DNA of 59,325 nt from CBDUBH01 sp965365345 (GTDB lineage: Bacteria; Bacteroidota; Ignavibacteria; Ignavibacteriales; SURF-24), in the NCBI GenBank assembly GCA_965365345.1, contig CBDUBH010000009.1:1-59325 (forward strand). Reading direction: 5' to 3'. The position numbers and the translations under genes are program-made. Of the stretch, positions 43,236 through 52,299 are shown piece after piece (positions within the stretch are counted from its first letter, which is position 1; each line of letters starts with the position of its first letter). Below the pieces are notes generated by a model that saw nothing but the letters and a program-made list of their open reading frames with translations, was not told where the DNA came from and did not search any database.

Positions 43236-46200
43236 ATGAATATTAAAGAAAAAGATTTTAAAGAACTGATAAACGAATTTGCATCGTTAAATTCTAACGA
43301 AATAAATTTTGAATTAAGCAATTTGATCTTGGATTTAACCGGAGAAATTCAAAATTCTAACATAAAAATTGAAAATGATATTTGGTATAAATATTTGAAT
43401 ATATCGCGCAAGCAAAATTTTCTTCAAAGTTTAAACTCTAACGAAAGCCGCTACAGATGGGCAGAAACTGCATTTCGCGCAATTGATATTTCTAATTTTA
43501 ATTTGGAAACATTGATAAAACAGCGTTCGGAAGAACATCCGAACAGAATTCTTTTTAAAGTACCTGAAGGAAACCAGATCAATGATTTCAATTATAAATG
43601 GATAGAAAGAAGATTGAAGCAGATCGCTTCGGCATTTTTGAAAATTTCCGATTTCAATCCGCGCGTGGCAATTTTTTCCGAAAATACTTTGGAAGGCGCA
43701 AGTTGCGATCTTGCATGTTTAAGCTACGATATTTTTGTTTCTCCTTTCAATGTGCATTTCACCGCTGAAATTTTGAATGAACTTTTTCAAAAGATAAATA
43801 TTAATATTGCCGTTACTGATTCCGAACAGCGTTTGAAAATCCTTCAATCATTGCGCGAGAAATTCAATCTGAATTTCAAAATTATTTACACCGGTTACAA
43901 TGAAATTGAAGAAGATAAAAATACTTTTATTTTTGAAAAACTTCTTGCGCAAATTGATTCCGCTGAAGCCGATGAAATTTTATCAAAACGAAAGAGAATT
44001 TCGCTTAAAGATACTGCGACTATTATGTTTACAAGCGGAAGCACTGGTATGCCAAAAGGTGTCGTATTTACAATTTATAATTTAATCTCTAAAAGATTTG
44101 CACGCGCCGCTGCACTTCCAAACGTCGGCAATAACGAACTTCTACTTTCATATCTTCCTTTGTATCACACTTTCGGCAGATATTTGGAATTGATGGGAAT
44201 GATATTTTGGGGCGGGACTTATACTTTTGCCGGAAATCCTTCCGTGGAAACTTTAATTTCACTTATGCAAAAATTAAACCCGACAGGACTTATTAGTATT
44301 CCTTTGCGTTGGCAGCAGATCCGTGAACATTTTGAAAAAAATTCAGGTAAATATTTTGATAAAGAACTTTTTCATAAAATTGTAGGAAACCGCCTGCATT
44401 GGGGACTTTCAGCGGCGGGATATTTGGATCCAAAAGTTTTTGAATTTTTTCATCATCATAAAGTTGAGCTTTGCAGCGGCTTCGGAATGACTGAAGCAAC
44501 AGGCGGAATTACAATGACACCGCCGGGAAATTATATTAAAAATTCAGTTGGAATTCCGCTGCCCGGAGTTTACACAAGATTGAATGATCTTGGCGAACTT
44601 GAAATTTCGGGTCATTATGTTGCTAAATATTTGGATGAAGAAAGCAGTGATAACGGATGGATCAAAACGGGAGATCTTTTTAAAATTGATAAGCACGGGC
44701 ATTATTTTATTATTGATCGCGTAAAAGATATTTACAAAAACAACCGCGGACAAACCGTTGCGCCGGTTCGCGTTGAGAAATTATTTGAAGGCGTTCCCGG
44801 TTTCAAAAAAACTTTTTTGGTCGGCGATGGTTTGGCTTACAACACTTTATTAATTGTTCCTGATGAAGCTTATAAAACATTAAATATTTCCGATGAAAAA
44901 CTTGATGATTATTACCGTTCCATAGTTGCTTCTGCAAACAAAGAACTCGCACCTTACGAAAGAGTTGTTGATTTTACAATTCTTGAAAGAGATTTTCTGG
45001 AATCAAAAGGGGAACTGACTTCCAAAGGAACTTATAAAAGAAAAGTTATTGCACAAAATTTTTCTGCTGAAATTGAAAAAATGTACAGATATTCAAGCGT
45101 GGAATACAAAATTGATGGTATGAGAATTTTTGTCCCACGCTGGATCTTCAGGGATCTTGCAGCAACCGGGCATGATATAATTGCCGAAGAAAACGGTTTG
45201 AAAAATATTCTTACAAATTCATTTCTACCTATAAAACGCTGTGCAGATATTAACAAAATTCAAATCGGTAATTTTGAATATTTTGTAAAATTAGAAAAAA
45301 TTGATCTCGGAGTTTTTGTACGCCAGCCCGTTCTTTGGGTGGGAAATACAAGTTTAATAAATTTTGCTGTTTGCAAAAACGGATGGGATATTCCTTACGA
45401 TGGAATTTCATCACAGATAATTTTGAATAAAAAGTTCAGAAACATCAATATTGATGCGTCTTCCATAAAGATTGAAAATCCGAAATTACATGAACTTAAT
45501 TCACTTGTTTTAAAAGCAATTTACGGAAATGTAGCCGAATCGCTCGATGCCTTAAATAAATTTGAAAAATCAATTCATACTGAAAATCACAAAATCGCTT
45601 TTCTTTTAAAACGAAGATTGGAAGTGCTTGCAAATCACCGCGATTTTGAAATACGCAGCACGGCTTACAGAATTTTACTTTTGGATGAACCGCGTTTGGA
45701 TTACAGTAAATATTTGCCGGCGTTCATAAATTCGGGACTTCCTTTTCTTGATAAAAAAAGCATTGAAGAAATTTCAAAACGCGCAATTGAACAAGGAAGA
45801 ATCGATGCGTTGCGGCAAAGATTGGAAGCATACAGAAGCACAATGCAATGGCCGGCATCTGAAAATACAATTACTCAATTCAAAAAGATTTTTGATCTGC
45901 TTGTAACTTTTGCAAAACATCAGCGAAGATTTTACAATTCCGTTCGTGAAGAATTAGTTAGCTGGATACTTCACGAAAACGAGCCGGCACTTTCGGAATA
46001 TGCGCAAAAAGTATTCGATGAACTTGCTGTTTCTTTTGAAGCATCTTTTAAATTGACCGAATTTGAAAAAGATAAATTAAATTGGGATAAACGAATTGTA
46101 ATTCCCGATGATATGTTAAATGATGAGATCGAAAAAATCAGTAAAGTAATTTGCTGTTCAAACTTTTTGAAAGAAGCATTATTTTTAGTTTATAACGAAG

Positions 46201-47786
46201 AAGATTTTAATTTGAAATCAGTGCCCGAAAACGGAATGTGGATCTCGAAATTAATTTCACCGCAAAGTTCTTTCCTTTACAGAATTAGCATAAATACAGT
46301 TACCGATAAACATTTTGATCTGCTGCTTTCGGTAAAAGAAAATTTAAGTGTTAAGGAAGTAAGGCAGACAATTTACTGGATGATCAAAATTTCCGGCTAT
46401 CCGAACGGCTCTCCGATTTTGCCAAAGTTCGGAAATTTCCGTTCGCAATTGGGCGCTGTTGCATTGGCTTACATTCCCGATCTCAATGTTTGGGATAAGA
46501 TCCGCGAATACGGCTGCATAAAAACATCATCAAATGAAATTGAAGATTACAAATGGAAACTGCTTTACATACGCGGAATCTCTGCATTTTTTAAAGCGTG
46601 GCTTTACAGCGGAAAAAGAATTTTACCCGGAACACTTTCTCCTAAAAATGTGATTGTGCCTGAACCGGATTTTAAAGAAAATCCCAGAATACTTTCACTT
46701 TCGGGATGGCAAAATTTTACGCATCCGTATCTTGCAATAAATCCGCTTGTAAAAAATTTCTATATGCAGGCGCTTGCAAATTATCCCTGCACACGGGATA
46801 TAATTAAGATCGAATGGATTTTTGATGCTATTGTTGAAGCGCTTGGAATTGATGACGCCAAAAATTTTCTTCGTGAACTTAAAGAAAATTTTAAAACTGA
46901 AAATTACAAGACCGGAGTTTTCAATTTAAAAATTGAAGTTGAAAATTATCTTCACAAAATTGAAAATGTGCCTTATGTAAGTATTCAAATAATTATTGCA
47001 ATTGAAAGATACCGTGAATGGCGAAACGCAAATCCAAATGCAACTGCCGAAGCGAAAAATCAATTCCTCAAAAAACTTTACAAACTTTATCATTTGGGAA
47101 GATATCCCGAATACGCGCGGTTTATTTTTTACAATCGTACTTATTTTAAAAATGCCGATGAAATCATAAAAGAAAAACTCGAAAAACTTATCAAAATTCT
47201 TTTTGAAAATCCTGGAATTCATGCAACAAGATTTATCGAACTTTCGGAATTTCAGGAAAGTTTAACAAATCAGGATGACAGAAATACTTTTGCAGGAATG
47301 GTTTTTCCTGATGTTAACAAACCGCTTCACATTGAACTTGTTACTGTTGGCGATGATGAAAATAAAGATGTTGTAATAAAAACTCAAATTCAGGATAGAA
47401 AAGGAAAATCATTTTCAGTAAGAAAAACTTTTTCGCCCGCGGAAGTCGGAACGCTTTACAAAATTTTTATTATTGAAGATTATCCTTTAAATATTTCAGC
47501 GCAGGATCAATTTCTTGTTGTAACCGATGATGAACAAAATGAAAAAATTGTCGGCGGAGTTTGTTATAAGATAAATGATGTAAATCTTGCAACGCTCGAA
47601 GGAATTACGATTGAATCAACTTTACGCGGTTTGGGATTGGGGTCAATGCTGCTGGAAGATTTCGTGAACCGGCTTTCCAACGAAGGCGTAAATGTTTTAA
47701 CAACACATTATCACATGGTTCCTTTTTTCGGAAGTCATGAGTTCAAAGTTGACAGCCGCTGGGGCGGATTGGTAAGATTTCTTTAA
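43236..47786 (+). CDS. giant AMP-binding acyl-CoA/acyl-AMP ligase fused to a large unknown region and a C-terminal GNAT domain
   Basis: 1516 residues. Residues about 90-610 form an ANL adenylation domain: TATIMFTSGSTGMPKGVV near 262 (P-loop A3), FGMTEATGG near 416, GWIKTGDLFKIDKHGHY near 474, and RVKDIYKNNRGQ. The C-terminal lysine region is LTSKGTYKRKVI near 594. Residues about 610-1400 match nothing I know. They include helical, HEAT-like stretches (HKIAFLLKRRLEVLANHRDFEIRSTAYRILLL) and WKLLYIRGISAFFKAWLYSGK. Residues about 1410-1500 look like a GNAT fold, with TLRGLGLGSMLLEDF as the acetyl-CoA loop. ANL enzymes activate a carboxylate; GNAT domains acetylate amines. The partner reaction of the middle is unknown. 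Codon use and A+T content look like its neighbours. Confidence 0.75.
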   Translation: MNIKEKDFKELINEFASLNSNEINFELSNLILDLTGEIQNSNIKIENDIWYKYLNISRKQNFLQSLNSNESRYRWAETAFRAIDISNFNLETLIKQRSEEHPNRILFKVPEGNQINDFNYKWIERRLKQIASAFLKISDFNPRVAIFSENTLEGASCDLACLSYDIFVSPFNVHFTAEILNELFQKININIAVTDSEQRLKILQSLREKFNLNFKIIYTGYNEIEEDKNTFIFEKLLAQIDSAEADEILSKRKRISLKDTATIMFTSGSTGMPKGVVFTIYNLISKRFARAAALPNVGNNELLLSYLPLYHTFGRYLELMGMIFWGGTYTFAGNPSVETLISLMQKLNPTGLISIPLRWQQIREHFEKNSGKYFDKELFHKIVGNRLHWGLSAAGYLDPKVFEFFHHHKVELCSGFGMTEATGGITMTPPGNYIKNSVGIPLPGVYTRLNDLGELEISGHYVAKYLDEESSDNGWIKTGDLFKIDKHGHYFIIDRVKDIYKNNRGQTVAPVRVEKLFEGVPGFKKTFLVGDGLAYNTLLIVPDEAYKTLNISDEKLDDYYRSIVASANKELAPYERVVDFTILERDFLESKGELTSKGTYKRKVIAQNFSAEIEKMYRYSSVEYKIDGMRIFVPRWIFRDLAATGHDIIAEENGLKNILTNSFLPIKRCADINKIQIGNFEYFVKLEKIDLGVFVRQPVLWVGNTSLINFAVCKNGWDIPYDGISSQIILNKKFRNINIDASSIKIENPKLHELNSLVLKAIYGNVAESLDALNKFEKSIHTENHKIAFLLKRRLEVLANHRDFEIRSTAYRILLLDEPRLDYSKYLPAFINSGLPFLDKKSIEEISKRAIEQGRIDALRQRLEAYRSTMQWPASENTITQFKKIFDLLVTFAKHQRRFYNSVREELVSWILHENEPALSEYAQKVFDELAVSFEASFKLTEFEKDKLNWDKRIVIPDDMLNDEIEKISKVICCSNFLKEALFLVYNEEDFNLKSVPENGMWISKLISPQSSFLYRISINTVTDKHFDLLLSVKENLSVKEVRQTIYWMIKISGYPNGSPILPKFGNFRSQLGAVALAYIPDLNVWDKIREYGCIKTSSNEIEDYKWKLLYIRGISAFFKAWLYSGKRILPGTLSPKNVIVPEPDFKENPRILSLSGWQNFTHPYLAINPLVKNFYMQALANYPCTRDIIKIEWIFDAIVEALGIDDAKNFLRELKENFKTENYKTGVFNLKIEVENYLHKIENVPYVSIQIIIAIERYREWRNANPNATAEAKNQFLKKLYKLYHLGRYPEYARFIFYNRTYFKNADEIIKEKLEKLIKILFENPGIHATRFIELSEFQESLTNQDDRNTFAGMVFPDVNKPLHIELVTVGDDENKDVVIKTQIQDRKGKSFSVRKTFSPAEVGTLYKIFIIEDYPLNISAQDQFLVVTDDEQNEKIVGGVCYKINDVNLATLEGITIESTLRGLGLGSMLLEDFVNRLSNEGVNVLTTHYHMVPFFGSHEFKVDSRWGGLVRFL

Positions 47787-47906
47787 TTTGATTTTCGCTT
47801 TTGTTGATTTTTTGATTTTGAAATTTTTTTATGCGGATTTTAAATTAACAAACCGAAACAATTATACTTAAATTTGTGTTTAAGATTTATACAAAATTTT
47901 AATTTT

Positions 47907-50900
47907 ATGACCAAAACTCCGTATTACAAAAATTTAACAGATAAATTTGATAAACTGATCAAAAAAGAAAACAAAAGCGCAAGTTTGGCGGGATTGCAAA
48001 TTTCCGCCATTACAATTTTTCTGCTTACTCTTTTTTTCGTTTTGCTGGAATCGTTCGCAAATTTTTCTTCAGGCGTAAGAACTTTTTTCTTTTTCTTTTT
48101 GATATTGATCTCATTAGGCGCAATAATTTATTTTTTTGCAATTCCGTATTTCAGATCAATAAAATATTTTCATAAACAGAACGATTATTTTTCAACCGCA
48201 AAAAGAATCGGGAATTATTTTCCCGCAATTAAAGATGATCTTTTAAACGCGTTTCAACTTGTTTCTGTAAGCGGCGCAAATGATTATTCGCAAAATTTAA
48301 CCGATGCGGCATTTCAAAGAGTTTATCAAAAAACCGAGCCGATCGATTTTTCGGATGCCGTAAATTTTCATCGCGCAAAAAATCTTTTTAAATATACCGC
48401 TGTAACTTTTCTCGCGGTTTTTCTTCTGATATTTTTCATTCCTTCTTTAAATTCCGCGGCAATGCGAATCGTAAATTTTGATAAGGAATTTATTCCGTCC
48501 GCAAAATTCACATTCGAAATTTTCCCGGGAAATTCAAAAGTTACAAAAGGCGAAAATATAAATTTCAAAATAAAAGTTTTTGGCAAAGAACCGAATTCAG
48601 TAAGAATTGCTGTTAAAAATATTGAACAAACGGATTTTGAATTCAAAGATCTATTAAAGGATTCGCTCGGAGTTTACAATTTTACAATTCCCGCAACACG
48701 AAGTTCGTTTGAATATTTTGCAGTTGCCGAAAACATTCAAAGCGAAAATTACAAAATTGAAGTTATTGATAAACCTATCATCAGAACTTTGGATGTTGTT
48801 GTAAATCAGCCTTCATATTCAGGACTTTCGCAAATTATTTTGCAGAACAACGGAAATTTTACAGCGCTGAGAGGAAGCAAAGCCGATTTCAAAATTTCGG
48901 CAACAAAAGAATTGCAAAACGCAAAATTACTTTTTTCTGATTCAACTGAATTTCCGCTTAAAATTAATGGAAGATTTGCCGGCGGCGAATTTCAAATTTT
49001 AAAAGAAATTGATTACGAAATTATTTTAACCGATAAGGAAAATAATTTAAATGAAAATCCCGTTCAATATTCAATAAAAGTTTTAAATGATGAAGATCCC
49101 GCGATAGAACTTTTTGAACCGCAGGAATCAGTTTCGCTCGGGCTTGATAACCGCGTTCAGTATTTGGCTAAAATAAGCGATGATTTCGGGTTCAGTAAAC
49201 TTCTTTTGAAATATCAAATTCACGAAGAAAAATCAGGCGAAATTTCAGAGGAAAGATCAATCAATATTTCAGTTTCAAAAAAATTAAAAGAAGAAAGTAT
49301 TGATTACGTTTGGAATTTGATCTCGCTGCAAATTAAAGAAACCGAATTTGTTACAAGTTATCTGGAAATTTTTGATAACGATTTTATAAGCGGACCGAAA
49401 TCAGCAAAATCAAAAACCGTTACAATAAAAATTCCTTCATTAAATGATATTTTTGCCGAAGCAGATAAAATGCAGCGGGATTCTGAAAATAAACTTTCCG
49501 AAACTTTAAAAGATGCCGAAGAATTACGGCGCGATCTTGAAAAAATTTCGCAGGATCTGAAAAAGAACACGAAAGATATTACCTGGCAGGAAAAGGAAAA
49601 AGTAGAAAAAGCGATTCAAAAATATGAAGATATTTTAAACAAAACCGAAGAGGCGCAAAAAGATCTTTCCGAAATGCAAAATGAAATGCAGAAAAATGAT
49701 CTGCTTTCAAAAGAAACGATGGAAAAATATCAGGAATTGCAGGATCTTTTTAAAGAATTAAGCAGTGAAGATATGCGTAAAGCGATGGAAAAATTAAAGC
49801 AATCGCTTGAAAATATGAATAGAAATCAGGTTCAAAAAGCAACCGAAGAATTTAAATTCAATGAAGAGCAGTTCAAAAAAAGTATTGAACGCACTTTGAA
49901 TTTGCTTAAGCGCGCCGCAATTGAACAAAAATTTGATGAAGTTACAAAACGCACTGAAGATCTTTCGAAAGAATTGAACGAACTGAAAAATGAGACGAAT
50001 AAAAGTGATCTGAAAAATCAAGATCAAAAAGAAAATCTGGCTGAAAAGCAAAATGAAAAAAGTGATGAAATTAAAAATTTGGAAAAATCTCTTGAACAGT
50101 TAAAAGATAAAATGAGCGAGTTCAAAGATCTGCCGAACGATCAAATGGAAAAATCTGTGGAAGAATTTGAACAGCAGAAAAATGAAGAAACTTCTCGCCA
50201 AACCGAACAGCAAATAATGCAGGGCGAAAAACAAAAGGCAACGCAAAATCAGAATAAACTTTCGCAAAATATGGAGCAAATGCAAAAGCAGATGGATCAG
50301 ATGCAGCAGCAGATGCAGCAGCAAAATCAGATGCAGACTTTTAACGAAATGCGAAAAGTTTTAAGTGATCTTTTAACACTTTCAAAAGAGCAGGAGCAAT
50401 TACGGAACGAAACTCAAAGAATGGATCAAAGTTCAGAATCTTTCAGTAAAAACGCGCAAAAGCAGCAAAGTTTGCAAAACAATATGGATAAAATTTTAAA
50501 TCAATTAAATGAACTTGCGAAAAAAACTTTTGCTATTAGTCCTGAAATGGGGCAATCGCTCGGAAAAGCGCAAAGGGAAATGCAGCAAAGCACGCGTCAT
50601 TTTCAAAATAGAAGCAGCGGGCAATCTTATTCAAGCCAAGCGCAGGCAATGGCGGGATTGAACGAAGCGGCTTTGCAGCTTAAAACTTCAATGGAAAATA
50701 TGATGAACGGCGGCGGAAGCGGCAGCGGAATGATGTCTTTAATGCAGCAATTACAGCAACTTTCGCAACAGCAGATGAATTTGAATAATATGACCCAGCA
50801 AATGCAGCAGGGAAATTTATCGCCGCAGCAACAGGCCGAAATGCAGAGACTGGCACAGCAGCAGGAATTGATAAGAAAATCTCTTGATGAATTGAATAAA

Positions 50901-51296
50901 GAAAGTAAAATGGCAGGCGAATCGAAAAAAATCCCTGCAAATCTTGAAAATATTGTTAAAGAAATGCGTGAAGTTGTTTCGGATCTGCAATCGCAGCAAA
51001 TTGATAATGAATTAATTCAAAAGCAGGAAAGAATTTTATCGAGAATGATTGATGCGCAAAGATCAATTAACGACAGGGATTTTGAAAAGCGCCGTGAATC
51101 GAACACAGGCGAAAATATTGCGCGCCAATCTCCGGCAGATCTGAATTTATCGGAAGAAAAAAAACGCGACAGATTATTGGATGAATTGCAAAAAGCGGTT
51201 CAGGAAGGTTACGCAAAAGATTATGAAGAATTGATCAGAAAATATTACGAAGCGCTGCAAAGTCAGAAACTTAAAGATGAAAAGATTCAAAGATGA
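47907..51296 (+). CDS. DUF4175-like membrane protein with long Gln/Met-rich coiled coil
   Basis: About 1129 residues from the ATG at 47907. An in-frame TTG extends 11 more residues but gives no plausible leader. Two or three membrane segments lie within the first 180 residues. An extracytoplasmic Ig-like region (about 190-530) contains FEIFPGNSKVTKGE and LNDEDPAIELFEPQE. From about 530 to the end is a coiled coil, with an extreme Gln/Met-rich part (QMQKQMDQMQQQMQQ, MMSLMQQLQQLSQQQ). This architecture is found in DUF4175 proteins of Bacteroidota-type bacteria, with no settled function. The last residues KDEKIQR and the stop derive from a dispersed repeat. It is 120 bp after the giant ligase gene. 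Confidence 0.85.
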   Translation: MTKTPYYKNLTDKFDKLIKKENKSASLAGLQISAITIFLLTLFFVLLESFANFSSGVRTFFFFFLILISLGAIIYFFAIPYFRSIKYFHKQNDYFSTAKRIGNYFPAIKDDLLNAFQLVSVSGANDYSQNLTDAAFQRVYQKTEPIDFSDAVNFHRAKNLFKYTAVTFLAVFLLIFFIPSLNSAAMRIVNFDKEFIPSAKFTFEIFPGNSKVTKGENINFKIKVFGKEPNSVRIAVKNIEQTDFEFKDLLKDSLGVYNFTIPATRSSFEYFAVAENIQSENYKIEVIDKPIIRTLDVVVNQPSYSGLSQIILQNNGNFTALRGSKADFKISATKELQNAKLLFSDSTEFPLKINGRFAGGEFQILKEIDYEIILTDKENNLNENPVQYSIKVLNDEDPAIELFEPQESVSLGLDNRVQYLAKISDDFGFSKLLLKYQIHEEKSGEISEERSINISVSKKLKEESIDYVWNLISLQIKETEFVTSYLEIFDNDFISGPKSAKSKTVTIKIPSLNDIFAEADKMQRDSENKLSETLKDAEELRRDLEKISQDLKKNTKDITWQEKEKVEKAIQKYEDILNKTEEAQKDLSEMQNEMQKNDLLSKETMEKYQELQDLFKELSSEDMRKAMEKLKQSLENMNRNQVQKATEEFKFNEEQFKKSIERTLNLLKRAAIEQKFDEVTKRTEDLSKELNELKNETNKSDLKNQDQKENLAEKQNEKSDEIKNLEKSLEQLKDKMSEFKDLPNDQMEKSVEEFEQQKNEETSRQTEQQIMQGEKQKATQNQNKLSQNMEQMQKQMDQMQQQMQQQNQMQTFNEMRKVLSDLLTLSKEQEQLRNETQRMDQSSESFSKNAQKQQSLQNNMDKILNQLNELAKKTFAISPEMGQSLGKAQREMQQSTRHFQNRSSGQSYSSQAQAMAGLNEAALQLKTSMENMMNGGGSGSGMMSLMQQLQQLSQQQMNLNNMTQQMQQGNLSPQQQAEMQRLAQQQELIRKSLDELNKESKMAGESKKIPANLENIVKEMREVVSDLQSQQIDNELIQKQERILSRMIDAQRSINDRDFEKRRESNTGENIARQSPADLNLSEEKKRDRLLDELQKAVQEGYAKDYEELIRKYYEALQSQKLKDEKIQR

Positions 51297-51300
51297 AAAA
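51273..51300 (+). repeat. Family C repeat overlapping a gene end
   Basis: AAAGATGAAAAGATTC then AAAGATGAAAAA encodes KDEKIQR plus the TGA stop of the DUF4175-like gene, then continues into the intergenic region. Confidence 0.8.
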
Positions 51301-51351
51301 ATTGACAGATTTCTTAGTCGCAAATTCCATGGAAATGATAAATAATAGTTC

Positions 51352-51380
51352 TGTCATTTCGATCGAAGAGAGAAATCTTT
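51352..51380 (-). repeat. Family A element, reverse orientation
   Basis: TGTCATTTCGATCGAAGAG then AGAAATCTTT. It has the same arms as 28048. Confidence 0.6.
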
Positions 51381-51436
51381 TGTTTTCTATCATTGTTAAC
51401 GAAATAAAACAAAGAAATCTCTAAATTTTAATAGAC

Positions 51437-51472
51437 AGAGATCGCCACGCCACTTCGTGTCTCGCGATGACA
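51437..51472 (+). repeat. Family A element, GAGATCGC/GCGATGACA subtype
   Basis: AGAGATCGCCACGCCAC then TTCGTGTCTCGCGATGACA. It is a short version of the composite element at 20502 without the nested hairpins. Confidence 0.65.
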
Positions 51473-51482
51473 AAACTTAAAA

Positions 51483-51506
51483 GTCATTCCGGCAAAATCC
51501 GGAATC
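51483..51506 (-). repeat. Family A palindrome, reverse orientation
   Basis: GTC-ATTCCGG-CAAAAT-CCGGAAT-CC. The inner stem of 7 bp is perfect. Confidence 0.7.
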
Positions 51507-51560
51507 CTTCCGTTTGAAATTGTAAAATTGAATTCATTTTTTATGTAGAAATTATATTTT

Positions 51561-51588
51561 GTAGAGACGAGATATATCTCGTCTCTAC
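51561..51588. repeat. Family B palindrome, perfect
   Basis: GTAGAGACGAGATA and its exact complement TATCTCGTCTCTAC: a 28-nt perfect palindrome. Confidence 0.85.
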
Positions 51589-51622
51589 GTTTTTAAATAA
51601 TTTTTATATTTAAATTCAGAAA

Positions 51623-51648
51623 AGATTACGGACTTTGCCGGAATGACG
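51623..51648 (+). repeat. Family A palindrome
   Basis: AG-ATTACGG-ACTTTG-CCGGAAT-GACG, with one mismatch in the inner stem. Confidence 0.6.
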
Positions 51649-51769
51649 CGCAAGAAAAGTCGGAATAACGAATTACAAAAATTAAATCAAAAGTGCATAA
51701 AAAATTATTTTGCAAAATTGAAACAAAATAAAGTAAATTTGAAATTCAATTTAAAACAATAAAGATTAG

Positions 51770-52072
51770 ATGATTCAAATAAATTCAAAACAGCGTGCAT
51801 ATTTAAGATCCCTTGCTCATTCACTTCGTCCTGCGGTTTACATCGGAAAAGAAGGAATTACCGAAGCAGTTCAAAGATCAATTGACAATGCTTTTAACAC
51901 AAGAGAATTATTAAAGATCAAAATTTTGGAATCGGCTCCTCAAACTTCATCTTCAAGCGGAAAAATGTTGGTCGAAATTATGGAAAATGTTCAACTTGTG
52001 CAGGTAATCGGAAGAATGATAGTACTTTACCGCCCTTATTTTGATGATCCGGAAATAAAATTACCAAAGTAA
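51770..52072 (+). CDS. yhbY: YhbY/CRS1-type RNA-binding protein
   Basis: 100 residues forming a single CRM domain: SKQRAYLRSLAHSLRPAVYIGKEGIT, then KIKILESAP and VQVIGRMIVLYRP at the C-terminus, including the GxxG-like loop (GKEG). In E. coli the protein binds pre-50S particles and helps ribosome assembly. It is soluble and follows a repeat-rich gap. Confidence 0.93.
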   Translation: MIQINSKQRAYLRSLAHSLRPAVYIGKEGITEAVQRSIDNAFNTRELLKIKILESAPQTSSSSGKMLVEIMENVQLVQVIGRMIVLYRPYFDDPEIKLPK

Positions 52073-52201
52073 TTTTCCTTTAATTTTCGTGAAATTTCAA
52101 AGACAGCTGAAAAATTTTTCTTTCATTAAGTAAGTAAAAACTGCGTTTTATCCGAATAATATTGTTTTTTATCAGGATATTCATATATTATTTATAAGAA
52201 A

Positions 52202-52232
52202 CTTGCAATTCTGCTATATTTTTTTATCTTTG
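52202..52232 (+). promoter_or_regulatory. possible Bacteroidota-type promoter of the KamA family gene
   Basis: CTTG, 19 nt, then TATCTTTG, which fits the TTTG...TAnnTTTG pattern described for Bacteroidota housekeeping promoters. It would give a leader of about 60 nt. Position and spacing fit, but the words are short. Confidence 0.35.
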
Positions 52233-52286
52233 GCGTGCGATCGAATACTTTGGGCGCAGAAAAATGTTCTTTAAAATAATTTCCAC

Positions 52287-52295
52287 GGAGGTGAT
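52287..52295 (+). promoter_or_regulatory. strong Shine-Dalgarno of the KamA family gene
   Basis: GGAGGTGAT is an exact complement of the 16S anti-SD core. It stands 8 nt (from GGAGG) before the ATG at 52300 and therefore decides that start against the ATG at 52264. Confidence 0.85.
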
Positions 52296-52299
52296 AAAT

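Larger units (their letters stand above)
51297..51769. other. 473-bp intergenic region dense in repeats
   Basis: Family A elements at 51352, 51437, 51483 and 51623 and a perfect family B palindrome at 51561. No gene. Both flanking genes read rightward. Confidence 0.75.

Noticed and set aside
46600..46720. Kinase-like catalytic loop (GTLSPKNVIVPE) in the middle of the giant fusion protein
   Set aside because: The resemblance to an aminoglycoside-kinase-type loop lacks the catalytic Asp, and no other kinase motif is visible.
51352..51648. CRISPR-like array
   Set aside because: The repeats are palindromes of different families and orientations with irregular spacing, and no cas gene is present.
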